A stretch of DNA of 64,000 nucleotides from Chryseobacterium sp. G0162. Its GTDB lineage: Bacteria; Bacteroidota; Bacteroidia; Flavobacteriales; Weeksellaceae. Position numbers and translations under genes: made by a program. The notes under the pieces were generated by a model. The model saw only the letters and a list, made by a program, of their open reading frames with translations. It made no database searches and had not been told where the DNA came from. Position 1 is the stretch's first letter. Each line of letters starts with the position of its first letter. The stretch is taken from the NCBI RefSeq assembly GCF_003815715.1, contig NZ_CP033922.1, forward strand, positions 3,024,001 through 3,088,000, written 5' to 3'. This document shows, one piece after another, positions 16,664 through 23,971 of this stretch.

Positions 16664-17509
16664 ATGGACGATTTACAATTGAATAACATTCAAAAACATT
16701 GGGATACCTTAATATCTTCAGCCATTTCATGGGCACCGAGAATCTTTACTGCAATTATTTCTGCATTATTGATTTATCTGATCGGATCATGGATGATAAG
16801 AATGATTAAGAAACTTGTTGCGAAAGGTTTCAAGAAACGTAATATGGAAGCCTCTTTGCAGCACTTCCTTCTTAATATTATCAATTGGGGACTTAATATT
16901 CTTCTCTTCATTGTAGTGGTTACTCAATTAGGAGTGCAAACTTCTGCCTTTGTAGCCATGATTGGTGCTGCAGGTTTAGCCGTAGGTTTGGCCTTGCAGG
17001 GATCTTTAACGAACTTTGCTGGTGGAATTCTTATTCTGCTGTTAAAACCATTTAAAATAGGAGACTTTATTTCTACCAATTCCGGAGTTTCCGGGACCGT
17101 AGAGGCCATTGATATTTTTCATACCAAGCTGATTACCCCACAAAATCAATTAATCATTATTCCTAATGGAGTTGTTTCTAATAACAGTATTACAAATTTT
17201 ACTCAGCTTGGAACTAGAAGAACATCTCTGGATATCGGAGTTGCTTATGATGCAGATCTTAGACAGACAAAGAGGGTATTAATGGAAGTGATCGTAAAGA
17301 ATCAATATGCTCTTGCAGAGCCTGCACCACAGGTAGTTGTAACAACACTAGGTGATAGTGCAATCAACTTATCGATCAGAGTGAGTGCTTCTACTGAAAA
17401 CTTTTGGAAAATGAATGAAGAACTTATTATTGATTGTAAAGAAGCTCTGGACAGGGCAGAAATCGGAATTCCTTTTCCACAAAGAGACGTACACGTTTAT
17501 AATAAGTAA
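16664..17509 (+). CDS. Small-conductance mechanosensitive channel (MscS family)
   Basis: A 281-residue inner-membrane channel that releases solutes on hypo-osmotic shock. Three transmembrane helices occupy roughly residues 23-48, 65-90 and 95-125. The pore-lining helix and following turn have the MscS pattern (GAAGLAVGLALQGSLTNFAG, then ILLLKPFKIGDFI). The beta domain follows (IIPNGVVSNNSITNF) and a short C-terminal domain with GIPFPQRDVHV. Length and layout match E. coli MscS (286 residues). It has its own terminator. Confidence 0.93.
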   Translation: MDDLQLNNIQKHWDTLISSAISWAPRIFTAIISALLIYLIGSWMIRMIKKLVAKGFKKRNMEASLQHFLLNIINWGLNILLFIVVVTQLGVQTSAFVAMIGAAGLAVGLALQGSLTNFAGGILILLLKPFKIGDFISTNSGVSGTVEAIDIFHTKLITPQNQLIIIPNGVVSNNSITNFTQLGTRRTSLDIGVAYDADLRQTKRVLMEVIVKNQYALAEPAPQVVVTTLGDSAINLSIRVSASTENFWKMNEELIIDCKEALDRAEIGIPFPQRDVHVYNK

Positions 17510-17536
17510 TCAGATAATATTATTTACAACAATCAT

Positions 17537-17572
17537 AAAAAATCCTGCATTCAATAATGCAGGATTTTTTAA
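17537..17572 (+). terminator. Bidirectional terminator between mscS and the YcxB-like gene
   Basis: Perfect 15-bp stem AAAAAATCCTGCATT (17537-17551) / AATGCAGGATTTTTT (17556-17570) with a 4-nt loop and T/A runs on both sides, so it can serve both converging genes. Confidence 0.9.
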
Positions 17573-17586
17573 TGTAAGTCGTTTTT

Positions 17587-18129
17587 TTATTTTTCTTCCT
17601 TTGAGTATTGCTCCAGAAAACTTTTTAAAACTTTATAATCATTTTCTTTAAAATCATTTTCGGTAAAAATAAAATTAACATTGGTAAGAATACTTAGAAT
17701 AAGGTATTTGTCAACGAATTTATAGCTGGTTCTACTCCAAATACTTCCTATTGTGTTCAACGAATTCTCCAGAGTAATATGATCTTTATTGAGAATTATA
17801 AAACTGAACTTTTCATCTTTTTGTTTAAAATCGTTGATTTGTTCTTCGATGGATGCATGAAACTTCTTTTTACGGGTGAAAAACTGATAAAGAAGTAAGA
17901 AAATATAGGCAAGAAAAATAAATCCTCCGTATCTGAAAACTGCAGAAGCAGGAGTACTGGTGATAAGCTTTGATGGAGAAAAACCAAGGCATAGAAATAC
18001 GATGGCATATAGGATCGCTTTCTTTAGTTCAGTAAACCCATTTTTCCAAGTATAGCGAAAGAAAAACTGTTGGTGTTCCCGTTCCGCTGTTTCATTAAAA
18101 GGAACTTCTAATTTAATAGATTCATTCAT
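17587..18129 (-). CDS. YcxB-like membrane protein
   Basis: A 180-residue protein. Residues 1-30 are soluble (KLEVPFNETAEREHQQFFF), two transmembrane helices lie at about 37-56 and 66-85, and a cytoplasmic domain of about 90 residues follows. The C-terminal part (LNKDHITLENSLNTIGSIW, then KYLILSIL) resembles the YcxB-like domain of unknown function. It lies 30 nt downstream of the ligD stop on the same strand, so it may be co-transcribed with the NHEJ genes, though a functional link is not implied. Confidence 0.6.
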   Translation of the reverse strand: MNESIKLEVPFNETAEREHQQFFFRYTWKNGFTELKKAILYAIVFLCLGFSPSKLITSTPASAVFRYGGFIFLAYIFLLLYQFFTRKKKFHASIEEQINDFKQKDEKFSFIILNKDHITLENSLNTIGSIWSRTSYKFVDKYLILSILTNVNFIFTENDFKENDYKVLKSFLEQYSKEEK

Positions 18130-18159
18130 GGATAATTTTTGCAGGTAAAAATATATAAA

Positions 18160-20043
18160 TTATTCAATATTCTGCAGTAGCTCCAATGCCTTCATCATAT
18201 CAATACCTTTTCCCAGAACAGGTTTAAATAAATCCCCTTTATTTAGAATTCTTTCCAAAGCATTTTCGATGGTATAATCTGTGGGTAATAATCCAGGTTT
18301 CAGCTCATCCCAATCTAAAGGCATAGAAACAGAGGCTCCTTGTTTAGGTCGAAGGCTATAAACACTTGCTAAAGTCTGACCTGTTCGGTTCTGTAAATAA
18401 TCCAAATATATTTTTTTACGATCTCTTTTTTGAAGGCTTCTTTCTAATGTTGTAATTTCAGGAAGTTTTTCATGAACCTGTTTCATCAGGATATGTGCGA
18501 AGTCTTTTACCTGTTCGAAATCATATTGTGCACCCATCGGAATATAAATATGAATACCTGTACTTCCGGAAGTCTTACAATACCCTTTAATTTTGATTGA
18601 TTGTAAAATTTCATTGACTTGAAGAGCTGTTTCAATAACCTCATCAAAACTGTTTTTCTTTGACGGATCAAGATCCAAAACCAAATAATCAGGATGTTCA
18701 AGATCAGGAAGTGAACTGTTCCAAGGATTGAAATCAATACATCCGAGATTATTCAGATACGCTAAGGTTGCCTTGTCATTACAGTAGATGTAATCAATGT
18801 ATTTGTCATTAGATTCTGAGTAAACCTGAGTTGTTTTTATCCAGTCAGGGATATGATCTCCCGCATCTTTCTGATAAAAACCCTGTTCTTCTATGCCATT
18901 AGGAAAACGATTGAGGGATAAAGGGCGGTTTTTTAGATGAGGCAGGATATATTTTGCAACAGACTGATAATAATCTATGACATCACCTTTGCTAATTCCA
19001 TCCTTTGGAAAATATATTTTATCCTGATTCGTGAGCTTCACAATGTGTTTGTTTAGGGTAATTTCTTTTTCCTTTTCCAAAGGTTCTGTTTTTTTTGATG
19101 ATGCTTTAGTTTTCATAGTTTTTGATTTTTTAGGTTGAATTGCCTGATCTGTTGAGCCTTTTACTTCTTCCGGTTCCTTATCTTCCCGAATCCCCATAAA
19201 AACAGGATGGCGAAAAATACCGTCTTTGGTAATTTCTGAATACTTGATTTCGCAGACCAGTTTGGGTTGTACCCATGTTACAGGCATATTCGTTTTGGGG
19301 ATGGATTCAAATGGTGAAGATTTTATAATTATCTTTCCAAGTCTTTGATGGAGCTCTTTTAGGGAAGTATGATTAAATCCAGTTCCCGTATGTCCACAAT
19401 AGATCAGTTCATTATTCACATATTTTCCCAGAATCAAAGCTCCGAAATTTTCCCGGGAGCCTTTAGGTTCTGTAAATCCACAGATAATGGCTTCTTCCGT
19501 ATTTGAAAATTTAATCTTAAGCCAGTCTGTGGTTCGGGAACCTTCTACATATTGACTGGCTGCCCGTTTAGCAATCATACCCTCAAGCTTCATTTTTTTC
19601 ATCTGTTCAAAAAATGCAATACCTTTTTCAGGGAAATGATCACAGTATTTAAGAGTATCAGTTTCAATTAATGCATCTTTTAAAAGTTCTTTCCGTTGTA
19701 CGAGTGGAAGTTCTTCCGTAGAATGGCCATTCAGCCATAGAAGGTCAAAAACCTGATAAACCAAAGCAAGATTGGGATGATCGTCGATTTGCTGTAAAAG
19801 CTGAAAACTTGGTTTTCCCTGATTATCGTATGCAACAATTTCACCATCCAGGATCATTTTATATTTCTGCTGGTCAAAATCCTGGGCTATTTTATCAAAT
19901 TTTGATAAAAACGAAATTCCGTTTCTGGAATAAAAAAGGGGAGCATCATGGCTAAGATCAGCGATAGCCCTATAACCATCCCATTTTATTTCAAAAAGCC
20001 AGTCTTTATCATCAAATGCTTTATCAAAAGATTTGGCAAGCAT
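18160..20043 (-). CDS. ligD: LigD, ligase and polymerase part
   Basis: A 627-residue protein holding the ATP-dependent DNA ligase and primase/polymerase domains of LigD, which seals double-strand breaks with Ku. The ligase domain (about 1-300) has the nucleotidyl-transfer lysine in EIKWDGYRA (K20) and further motifs such as LDGEIVAYD and EGMIAKR. A Lys-rich linker follows, then the polymerase domain (about 335-620) with the metal-binding LVLDLDPSK. The frame stays open 114 nt upstream of this ATG (to 20157), reading a linker that ends SFIKPMLA, and overlaps the phosphoesterase gene in another frame. The natural product is therefore probably an 853-residue fusion needing a -1 frame change at the A9 tract. 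An independent start at 20043 would still give an intact ligase-polymerase. Confidence 0.85.
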   Translation of the reverse strand: MLAKSFDKAFDDKDWLFEIKWDGYRAIADLSHDAPLFYSRNGISFLSKFDKIAQDFDQQKYKMILDGEIVAYDNQGKPSFQLLQQIDDHPNLALVYQVFDLLWLNGHSTEELPLVQRKELLKDALIETDTLKYCDHFPEKGIAFFEQMKKMKLEGMIAKRAASQYVEGSRTTDWLKIKFSNTEEAIICGFTEPKGSRENFGALILGKYVNNELIYCGHTGTGFNHTSLKELHQRLGKIIIKSSPFESIPKTNMPVTWVQPKLVCEIKYSEITKDGIFRHPVFMGIREDKEPEEVKGSTDQAIQPKKSKTMKTKASSKKTEPLEKEKEITLNKHIVKLTNQDKIYFPKDGISKGDVIDYYQSVAKYILPHLKNRPLSLNRFPNGIEEQGFYQKDAGDHIPDWIKTTQVYSESNDKYIDYIYCNDKATLAYLNNLGCIDFNPWNSSLPDLEHPDYLVLDLDPSKKNSFDEVIETALQVNEILQSIKIKGYCKTSGSTGIHIYIPMGAQYDFEQVKDFAHILMKQVHEKLPEITTLERSLQKRDRKKIYLDYLQNRTGQTLASVYSLRPKQGASVSMPLDWDELKPGLLPTDYTIENALERILNKGDLFKPVLGKGIDMMKALELLQNIE

Positions 20044-20114
20044 GGGTTTTATAAAAGACTTAAGTTTTTTTTCGCCAGCTAAAGAATTAAAACTCCGGAA
20101 TCTGTTTTCCGAAG

Positions 20115-20720
20115 TTATGATTTCTTTTTTTCGTTTGTTTTTAGGCTTTTTTTTTCCTCAAGGAATTTGGTGACTAAAGATTTTGGAGAGGTGTTTTCTT
20201 CAGCATTATAAGGACTTTCTGCAAATTCATCTTTATGTTTAATAAGCAACCATGCATTGTCTTCAGAATTTTTCATTTTAACCAAGGCAAATTCACCCTT
20301 CAATTTTTTTCCATGTAAGGTAAATTTTAAGGAGCCAGCATGCAGTTCTTTCAACAATTCTTTTTCATCGGAAACATTGCTGCTTTCTTCCAAAGGTTCA
20401 TAAGTTCCACTATCCCAGACTTCTACTTGTCCTGCTCCGTAATTCCCCTCAGGAATATTCCCTTCAAAATCCTTATAATCATAGGGATGATCTTCCACCA
20501 TCATAGCCAGGCGTTTGTCCTGAGGGTCTAAAGAGGGTCCTTTTGGAACAGCCCAACTCTTTAAGACACCTTCCATTTCCAGACGGAAATCATAGTGAAG
20601 CCGGGTAGCGGCATGTCTTTGAACAACGAAGATCAGTTTGTTTTCACTCTTTTTCGTTTTTCCTTTAGGCTCACTTGTTTCATTGAACTTACGCTTTTGT
20701 TGATAATCTTTGAGTGCCAT
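20115..20720 (-). CDS. ligD: LigD, 3'-phosphoesterase part
   Basis: A 201-residue protein corresponding to the N-terminal phosphoesterase domain of LigD, which trims 3' phosphates and ribonucleotides at breaks. The signature is RLHYDFRLEMEGVLKSWAVP at about 36-55, followed by EDHPYDYKDFEG and IPEGNYGAGQVEVWD. The ATG overlaps the ku stop codon by one base (TGATG), so it is translationally coupled. It ends in a Lys-rich tail just after a 9-A run (complement of 20147-20155). In the -1 frame the sequence runs straight into the ligase part, so this is probably one gene in two frames. Confidence 0.88.
   Translation of the reverse strand: MALKDYQQKRKFNETSEPKGKTKKSENKLIFVVQRHAATRLHYDFRLEMEGVLKSWAVPKGPSLDPQDKRLAMMVEDHPYDYKDFEGNIPEGNYGAGQVEVWDSGTYEPLEESSNVSDEKELLKELHAGSLKFTLHGKKLKGEFALVKMKNSEDNAWLLIKHKDEFAESPYNAEENTSPKSLVTKFLEEKKSLKTNEKKKS
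20147..20155 (-). other. A9 slippery tract joining the two ligD frames
   Basis: On the minus strand the phosphoesterase frame reads GAG GAA AAA AAA AGC. The downstream ligase frame reads AAA AAA AAG CCT and opens right after a TGA at 20158-20160. A -1 ribosomal slip, or one extra A in the transcript or DNA, joins the frames. A second run (A7, 20125-20131) also lies in the 43-nt overlap. Confidence 0.6.
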
Positions 20721-21505
20721 CACGATGCCGATTTAGATTGGGAGGTATTTAAACTGGCCTTTAACTGGGCCATCAGATCAATCACTTTACCTTCTTTTGC
20801 AGCCGGTGCTTTTTTGGCTTTACTATTTTTACCTTTGGCTTTCTGCTTGATGATCTTCATTAGATCATCAGAATAGGTATCTTTATACATTGCCGGATCA
20901 AAATCCTGAGAAAGCTGCTTGATAAGACTTACTGCCATTTTCAATTCTGCTGGTTTTGGAGCCTTGCGGGCCGGGATTTTTAGATCACCATAATCTCTTA
21001 TTTCCTGATCAAATCTCAGCTTATTAAGGATCAGTATATTATCATTGTAAGGCCGTATCATTCCTATAGCTTCACTGTCACGGAGTACAAACGTTCCGAT
21101 TCCTACCATTTTGGTTTCTTCAAGAGCTTTTAGCAAAAGTCTGTATGCATTTTCACCATTTTTCTGAGGTTCCAGATAATAGGGCGTTTCAAAATAAATA
21201 CTGTCTACTTCTTCCTCTTTGACAAACTGATCAATGGATAGGATCTTTGTTTTTTCAGGGCTTGCTGCTTCGTAATCCTGCTCATCAAGAACGATATATT
21301 TATCATCCATGAGATAGCCTTTAACGATATTTTCCCATTTTACTTCTTTTCCTGTATTTTCATTGACTCTCTTAAACCGGATATTGGAAAAATCGGATTT
21401 ATCGAGCATATCAAGGTCGAGTTTGCTGGTCTCCGTTGCTGAGTAAATTTTAATAGGAATATTTACTAAACCGAAGCCAATGGCGCCATTCCAGATTGCT
21501 TTCAT
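20720..21505 (-). CDS. ku: Ku, non-homologous end-joining protein
   Basis: A 261-residue bacterial Ku. The N-terminus MKAIWNGAIGFGLVNIPIKI is the family hallmark, followed by the beta-barrel core and a ring-forming segment (YYLEPQKNGENAYRLLLKAL). It ends in a Lys/Ala-rich C-terminus (KGKNSKAKKAPAAKEGK). Ku homodimers encircle broken DNA ends and recruit LigD. Its stop codon overlaps the LigD phosphoesterase start, making ku-ligD one operon. A Crp/Fnr-like operator lies 74 nt upstream, between this gene and the divergent regulator. Confidence 0.96.
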   Translation of the reverse strand: MKAIWNGAIGFGLVNIPIKIYSATETSKLDLDMLDKSDFSNIRFKRVNENTGKEVKWENIVKGYLMDDKYIVLDEQDYEAASPEKTKILSIDQFVKEEEVDSIYFETPYYLEPQKNGENAYRLLLKALEETKMVGIGTFVLRDSEAIGMIRPYNDNILILNKLRFDQEIRDYGDLKIPARKAPKPAELKMAVSLIKQLSQDFDPAMYKDTYSDDLMKIIKQKAKGKNSKAKKAPAAKEGKVIDLMAQLKASLNTSQSKSAS

Positions 21506-21578
21506 TGTCTTACGTTTTTAAAAATCAAGCAATTAGCGTGCCGTCAGGAGGGTGCGTGGTATGTATTATAAAGCTTTT

Positions 21579-21592
21579 TTGCCAAATGACAA
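21579..21592. promoter_or_regulatory. Candidate Crp/Fnr operator, site 1 (ku / regulator intergenic region)
   Basis: TTGCCAAATGACAA, a 5-4-5 inverted repeat (TTGCC-AAAT-GACAA) of the Crp/Fnr type with one mismatch. It differs by one base from site 2 at 22472. It begins 36 nt before a -7-like box (TACCTTTA, 21615-21622). Confidence 0.5.
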
Positions 21593-21649
21593 TTGTTTTT
21601 AGCTTCTACTTTTATACCTTTATCTTTCCGCAATCTGTGGATAAATAAC

Positions 21650-22222
21650 ATGGAAGAACTTTTTAACTATATCAAAAAATTTGGATTACTGAATACGCAG
21701 GATGAGCTTCTGATTACAGAAGGAATCCAGGAAATTTCCGTGAAGAAAGGAGAAATTTTCGTAGAGGCAGGGAAAGTAAGTCAAAAGATTGCTTTTGTAA
21801 AGGAAGGGGTATTCCGATCTTTGTATTATAACAAAGAAGGAGATGATTTTACCCGTTATTTTATTTATGAAGGCCGTTTTATTGGAGACTTTCAGGGATT
21901 TACCGATCAGCTTCCTGCCCATGAATACATAGAAGCGATTACGGATGCTGTTTTACTTGTAATTGACCTCAACCATTTTAAAATATTAGAAGAGAAAATT
22001 GCAATATGGCCAGTTTTATTTGCCCGAATTCATGGTTTTGTTGCCGAAAATAAGCTTAAAGTGGCAAGTATTATGCTCAATCAGGATGCAAAATCAAGAT
22101 ATATTCATTTTCTCAATCATTATCCTGGGCTGGCGAATAGAGTTCCGCAGTCTATGTTGGCTTCTTATCTTGGGGTGACGCCTTCGTCGCTGAGCAGGAT
22201 TAGGAGAACTATCAATGAGTAA
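21650..22222 (+). CDS. Crp/Fnr family transcriptional regulator
   Basis: A 190-residue regulator. Residues 1-115 form the cyclic-nucleotide-binding-like beta roll (KKGEIFVEAGKVSQKIAFV, VKEGVFRSLYY), and the C-terminus carries a helix-turn-helix (QSMLASYLGVTPSSLSRIRR at about 168-187). There is no cysteine at all, so it is not an iron-sulfur Fnr, and the effector is unknown. The start at 21650 is preferred to an upstream frame extension because the extension overlaps the probable promoter and lacks domain similarity. A palindrome of the right architecture sits 58 nt upstream and recurs before purA, suggesting autoregulation. Confidence 0.88.
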   Translation: MEELFNYIKKFGLLNTQDELLITEGIQEISVKKGEIFVEAGKVSQKIAFVKEGVFRSLYYNKEGDDFTRYFIYEGRFIGDFQGFTDQLPAHEYIEAITDAVLLVIDLNHFKILEEKIAIWPVLFARIHGFVAENKLKVASIMLNQDAKSRYIHFLNHYPGLANRVPQSMLASYLGVTPSSLSRIRRTINE

Positions 22223-22324
22223 TGTGGTCTCTTCATTGTAAAATATAAATGTAAAGGTCAAAATATAATGTCTATCGATCTTATTATTTATAAATTAAAC
22301 ATACAAATTGTCAATATTCAATAG

Positions 22325-22379
22325 GAACGGGCTTTAGCCTGTTCTATCATTTTATAACAATTCCATTGGCTTTAGCCAA
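22325..22379. repeat. Pair of GGCTTTAGCC palindromes
   Basis: GAACGGGCT-TT-AGCCTGTTC (22325-22344, one G-T mismatch) and TTGGCT-TT-AGCCAA (22366-22379, perfect) share the core GGCTTTAGCC and are spaced about 38 bp centre to centre. This looks like a composite REP-type intergenic element. Confidence 0.55.
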
Positions 22380-22471
22380 AACCTATAACAAGAACCCTTT
22401 TATAAAAATAAAGTTAAATCCCGACTTCGGATTCATAAATATTTATACCCTGTATTGATAAAAATACGTTT

Positions 22472-22485
22472 TTGTCAAATGACAA
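22472..22485. promoter_or_regulatory. Candidate Crp/Fnr operator, site 2 (purA promoter)
   Basis: TTGTCAAATGACAA, a perfect 5-4-5 inverted repeat (TTGTC-AAAT-GACAA). It begins 36 nt before the purA -7 box, the same offset as site 1, placing its centre near -42, the class II activator position. The promoter has no recognisable -33 TTTG, consistent with activator dependence. Confidence 0.55.
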
Positions 22486-22507
22486 TGGTCTCCCTTTCAA
22501 ACTGCCA

Positions 22508-22515
22508 TAGCTTTG
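22508..22515 (+). promoter_or_regulatory. -7 promoter box of purA
   Basis: TAGCTTTG (TAnnTTTG), 18 nt before the chosen purA ATG. It overlaps an in-frame TTG that would otherwise be a candidate start. Confidence 0.6.
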
Positions 22516-22533
22516 CACCATAAAAATAATTAT

Positions 22534-23802
22534 ATGGATATTGTATTAGGACTTCAGTGGGGAGATGAAGGTAAAGGAAAGTTTATTGACCTTATCAGTG
22601 AAAATTATGATATTGCAGCCCGCTTTAATGGGGGCTCAAATGCTGGACATAGCATTGAAAGAAATGGGAAAAGAATTACGCTTAAAATGATTCCTTCAGG
22701 AATTTTTATGCAAGGGGTTCAGAATGTTATTGGGACTGGAACTGTTCTTGATCCTGTAAGCTTTAAAAATGAAATTCTGAATTTAAAAAAGTTTGATGAA
22801 GCGCTTCATCCTGAGAAAAATTTGATTATTTCTAAAAAGGCTCATTTTGTATTGCCTACGTATAAGCTGATGGATGTTTTCATGGAAGAAAGCCCAGCCT
22901 ATACAACAATAGGAACAACAAAGAATGGAATTGCCCAGGCGTATTCCAATAAAATTTTAAGACAGAATGTAAGAATCGGGGATATGTATGCTCCGGATTT
23001 TAAAAAGAGAGTAGAACGTATTTTAGAGAGAGATTATCAATTTCTTGCTGATGGAGGAATGGAATTGCCCGATTTTGAATCAGTAAGCAAAGAATTTTTT
23101 GAAGCCGTAGAATTTTTAAAACAATTCAATTGTACAGAAACTGAATTATTTCTCAATAAAGCTTTAACTGAAGGAAAAACTGTCTTGGGTGAAGGGTCTC
23201 AGGCAACATTGTTAGATATTGACCATGGTACTTACCCTTACGTAACTTCTTCTTCTACTATTGCATCAGGAGCTTGCAGCGGATTGGGTATTTCTCCTAA
23301 AAAGATCGGTGAGATTTACGGTATTGCCAAAGCGTATTGTACAAGAGTAGGAAATGGAATATTTCCAACGGAGCTTTTTGACGAAATGGGTGAAGAAATA
23401 AGAATAAAAGGAAATGAGTTTGGTTCCAATACAGGACGTCCGAGAAGGACAGGCTGGCTGGATATTCCTGCGTTACGATATGCAGTAATGATTAATGGAG
23501 TTACTCAATTGGTTCTGACAAAAGCAGACGTTTTAAGTGGATTACAATCTGTTGCAGTTTGTACTCATTATGAGTTGGAAGACGGAACTATTGAAACTAC
23601 TGCCGGAACCCTTCCTGAAAATGCTAAACCAGTATTCAAATGGCTGGATGGCTGGAATGCGGATTTCTCATTAATTAAAAACCCTTCTGCCCTTCCGCAG
23701 GAATTGATGAACTTCCTTTCCTTCTTGGAGGAAGAAGTGGGAGTTCCGGTAACGTATCTTTCTATAGGACCTGGAAGAGAAGAGATGTTGAAGATGAAAT
23801 AA
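22534..23802 (+). CDS. purA: Adenylosuccinate synthase
   Basis: A 422-residue cytoplasmic enzyme making adenylosuccinate from IMP, aspartate and GTP, the committed step to AMP. The N-terminal motif GLQWGDEGKGKFID holds the catalytic aspartate (WGDEGKGK) and NAGHS holds the catalytic histidine. Further family blocks are GTTKNGIAQAYSNK, LLDIDHGTYPYVTSSSTI and NTGRPRRTGWLD. It is somewhat diverged from enterobacterial PurA (FIDLISENYDIAARF in place of KIVDLL), but all catalytic motifs are present. The ATG at 22534 is the first after the promoter box. A Crp/Fnr-like operator lies upstream. Confidence 0.93.
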   Translation: MDIVLGLQWGDEGKGKFIDLISENYDIAARFNGGSNAGHSIERNGKRITLKMIPSGIFMQGVQNVIGTGTVLDPVSFKNEILNLKKFDEALHPEKNLIISKKAHFVLPTYKLMDVFMEESPAYTTIGTTKNGIAQAYSNKILRQNVRIGDMYAPDFKKRVERILERDYQFLADGGMELPDFESVSKEFFEAVEFLKQFNCTETELFLNKALTEGKTVLGEGSQATLLDIDHGTYPYVTSSSTIASGACSGLGISPKKIGEIYGIAKAYCTRVGNGIFPTELFDEMGEEIRIKGNEFGSNTGRPRRTGWLDIPALRYAVMINGVTQLVLTKADVLSGLQSVAVCTHYELEDGTIETTAGTLPENAKPVFKWLDGWNADFSLIKNPSALPQELMNFLSFLEEEVGVPVTYLSIGPGREEMLKMK

Positions 23803-23940
23803 TTTTCCCGACAACTATTGTTGATCTGTAAAAGGAATTTTATTTTTTTATATAATTGAATTTCGAGGTCGTTATGATTCCAATCGTAGCTGATACATAC
23901 ATAATTAAAGAAAGGAGCTGAATAAGGGTTTTCATAGTAT

Positions 23941-23967
23941 AAAAAAGCGGGGCATTTGCCCCGCTTT
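23941..23967 (-). terminator. Terminator of aspS
   Basis: AAAGCGGGGC (23944-23953) and GCCCCGCTTT (23958-23967) form a 10-bp GC-rich stem, followed on the minus strand by T6. It begins 5 nt after the aspS stop. Confidence 0.88.
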
Positions 23968-23971
23968 AAAT

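Larger units (their letters stand above)
22223..22507. other. Intergenic region between the Crp/Fnr gene and the purA promoter
   Basis: It contains no gene. It holds two GGCTTTAGCC-type palindromes (22325-22379) and the second Crp/Fnr-like operator (22472-22485). Confidence 0.6.

Noticed and set aside
22513..22533. Upstream TTG start for purA (adds 7 residues)
   Set aside because: The TTG lies inside the TAGCTTTG promoter box, and the added residues have no counterpart in PurA proteins.
22534..23802. Possibility that this is a PurZ-type (2-aminoadenylosuccinate) synthetase
   Set aside because: The catalytic aspartate of PurA (WGDEGKGK) is present; the PurZ class known from phages replaces it. 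Length and remaining motifs are standard PurA.
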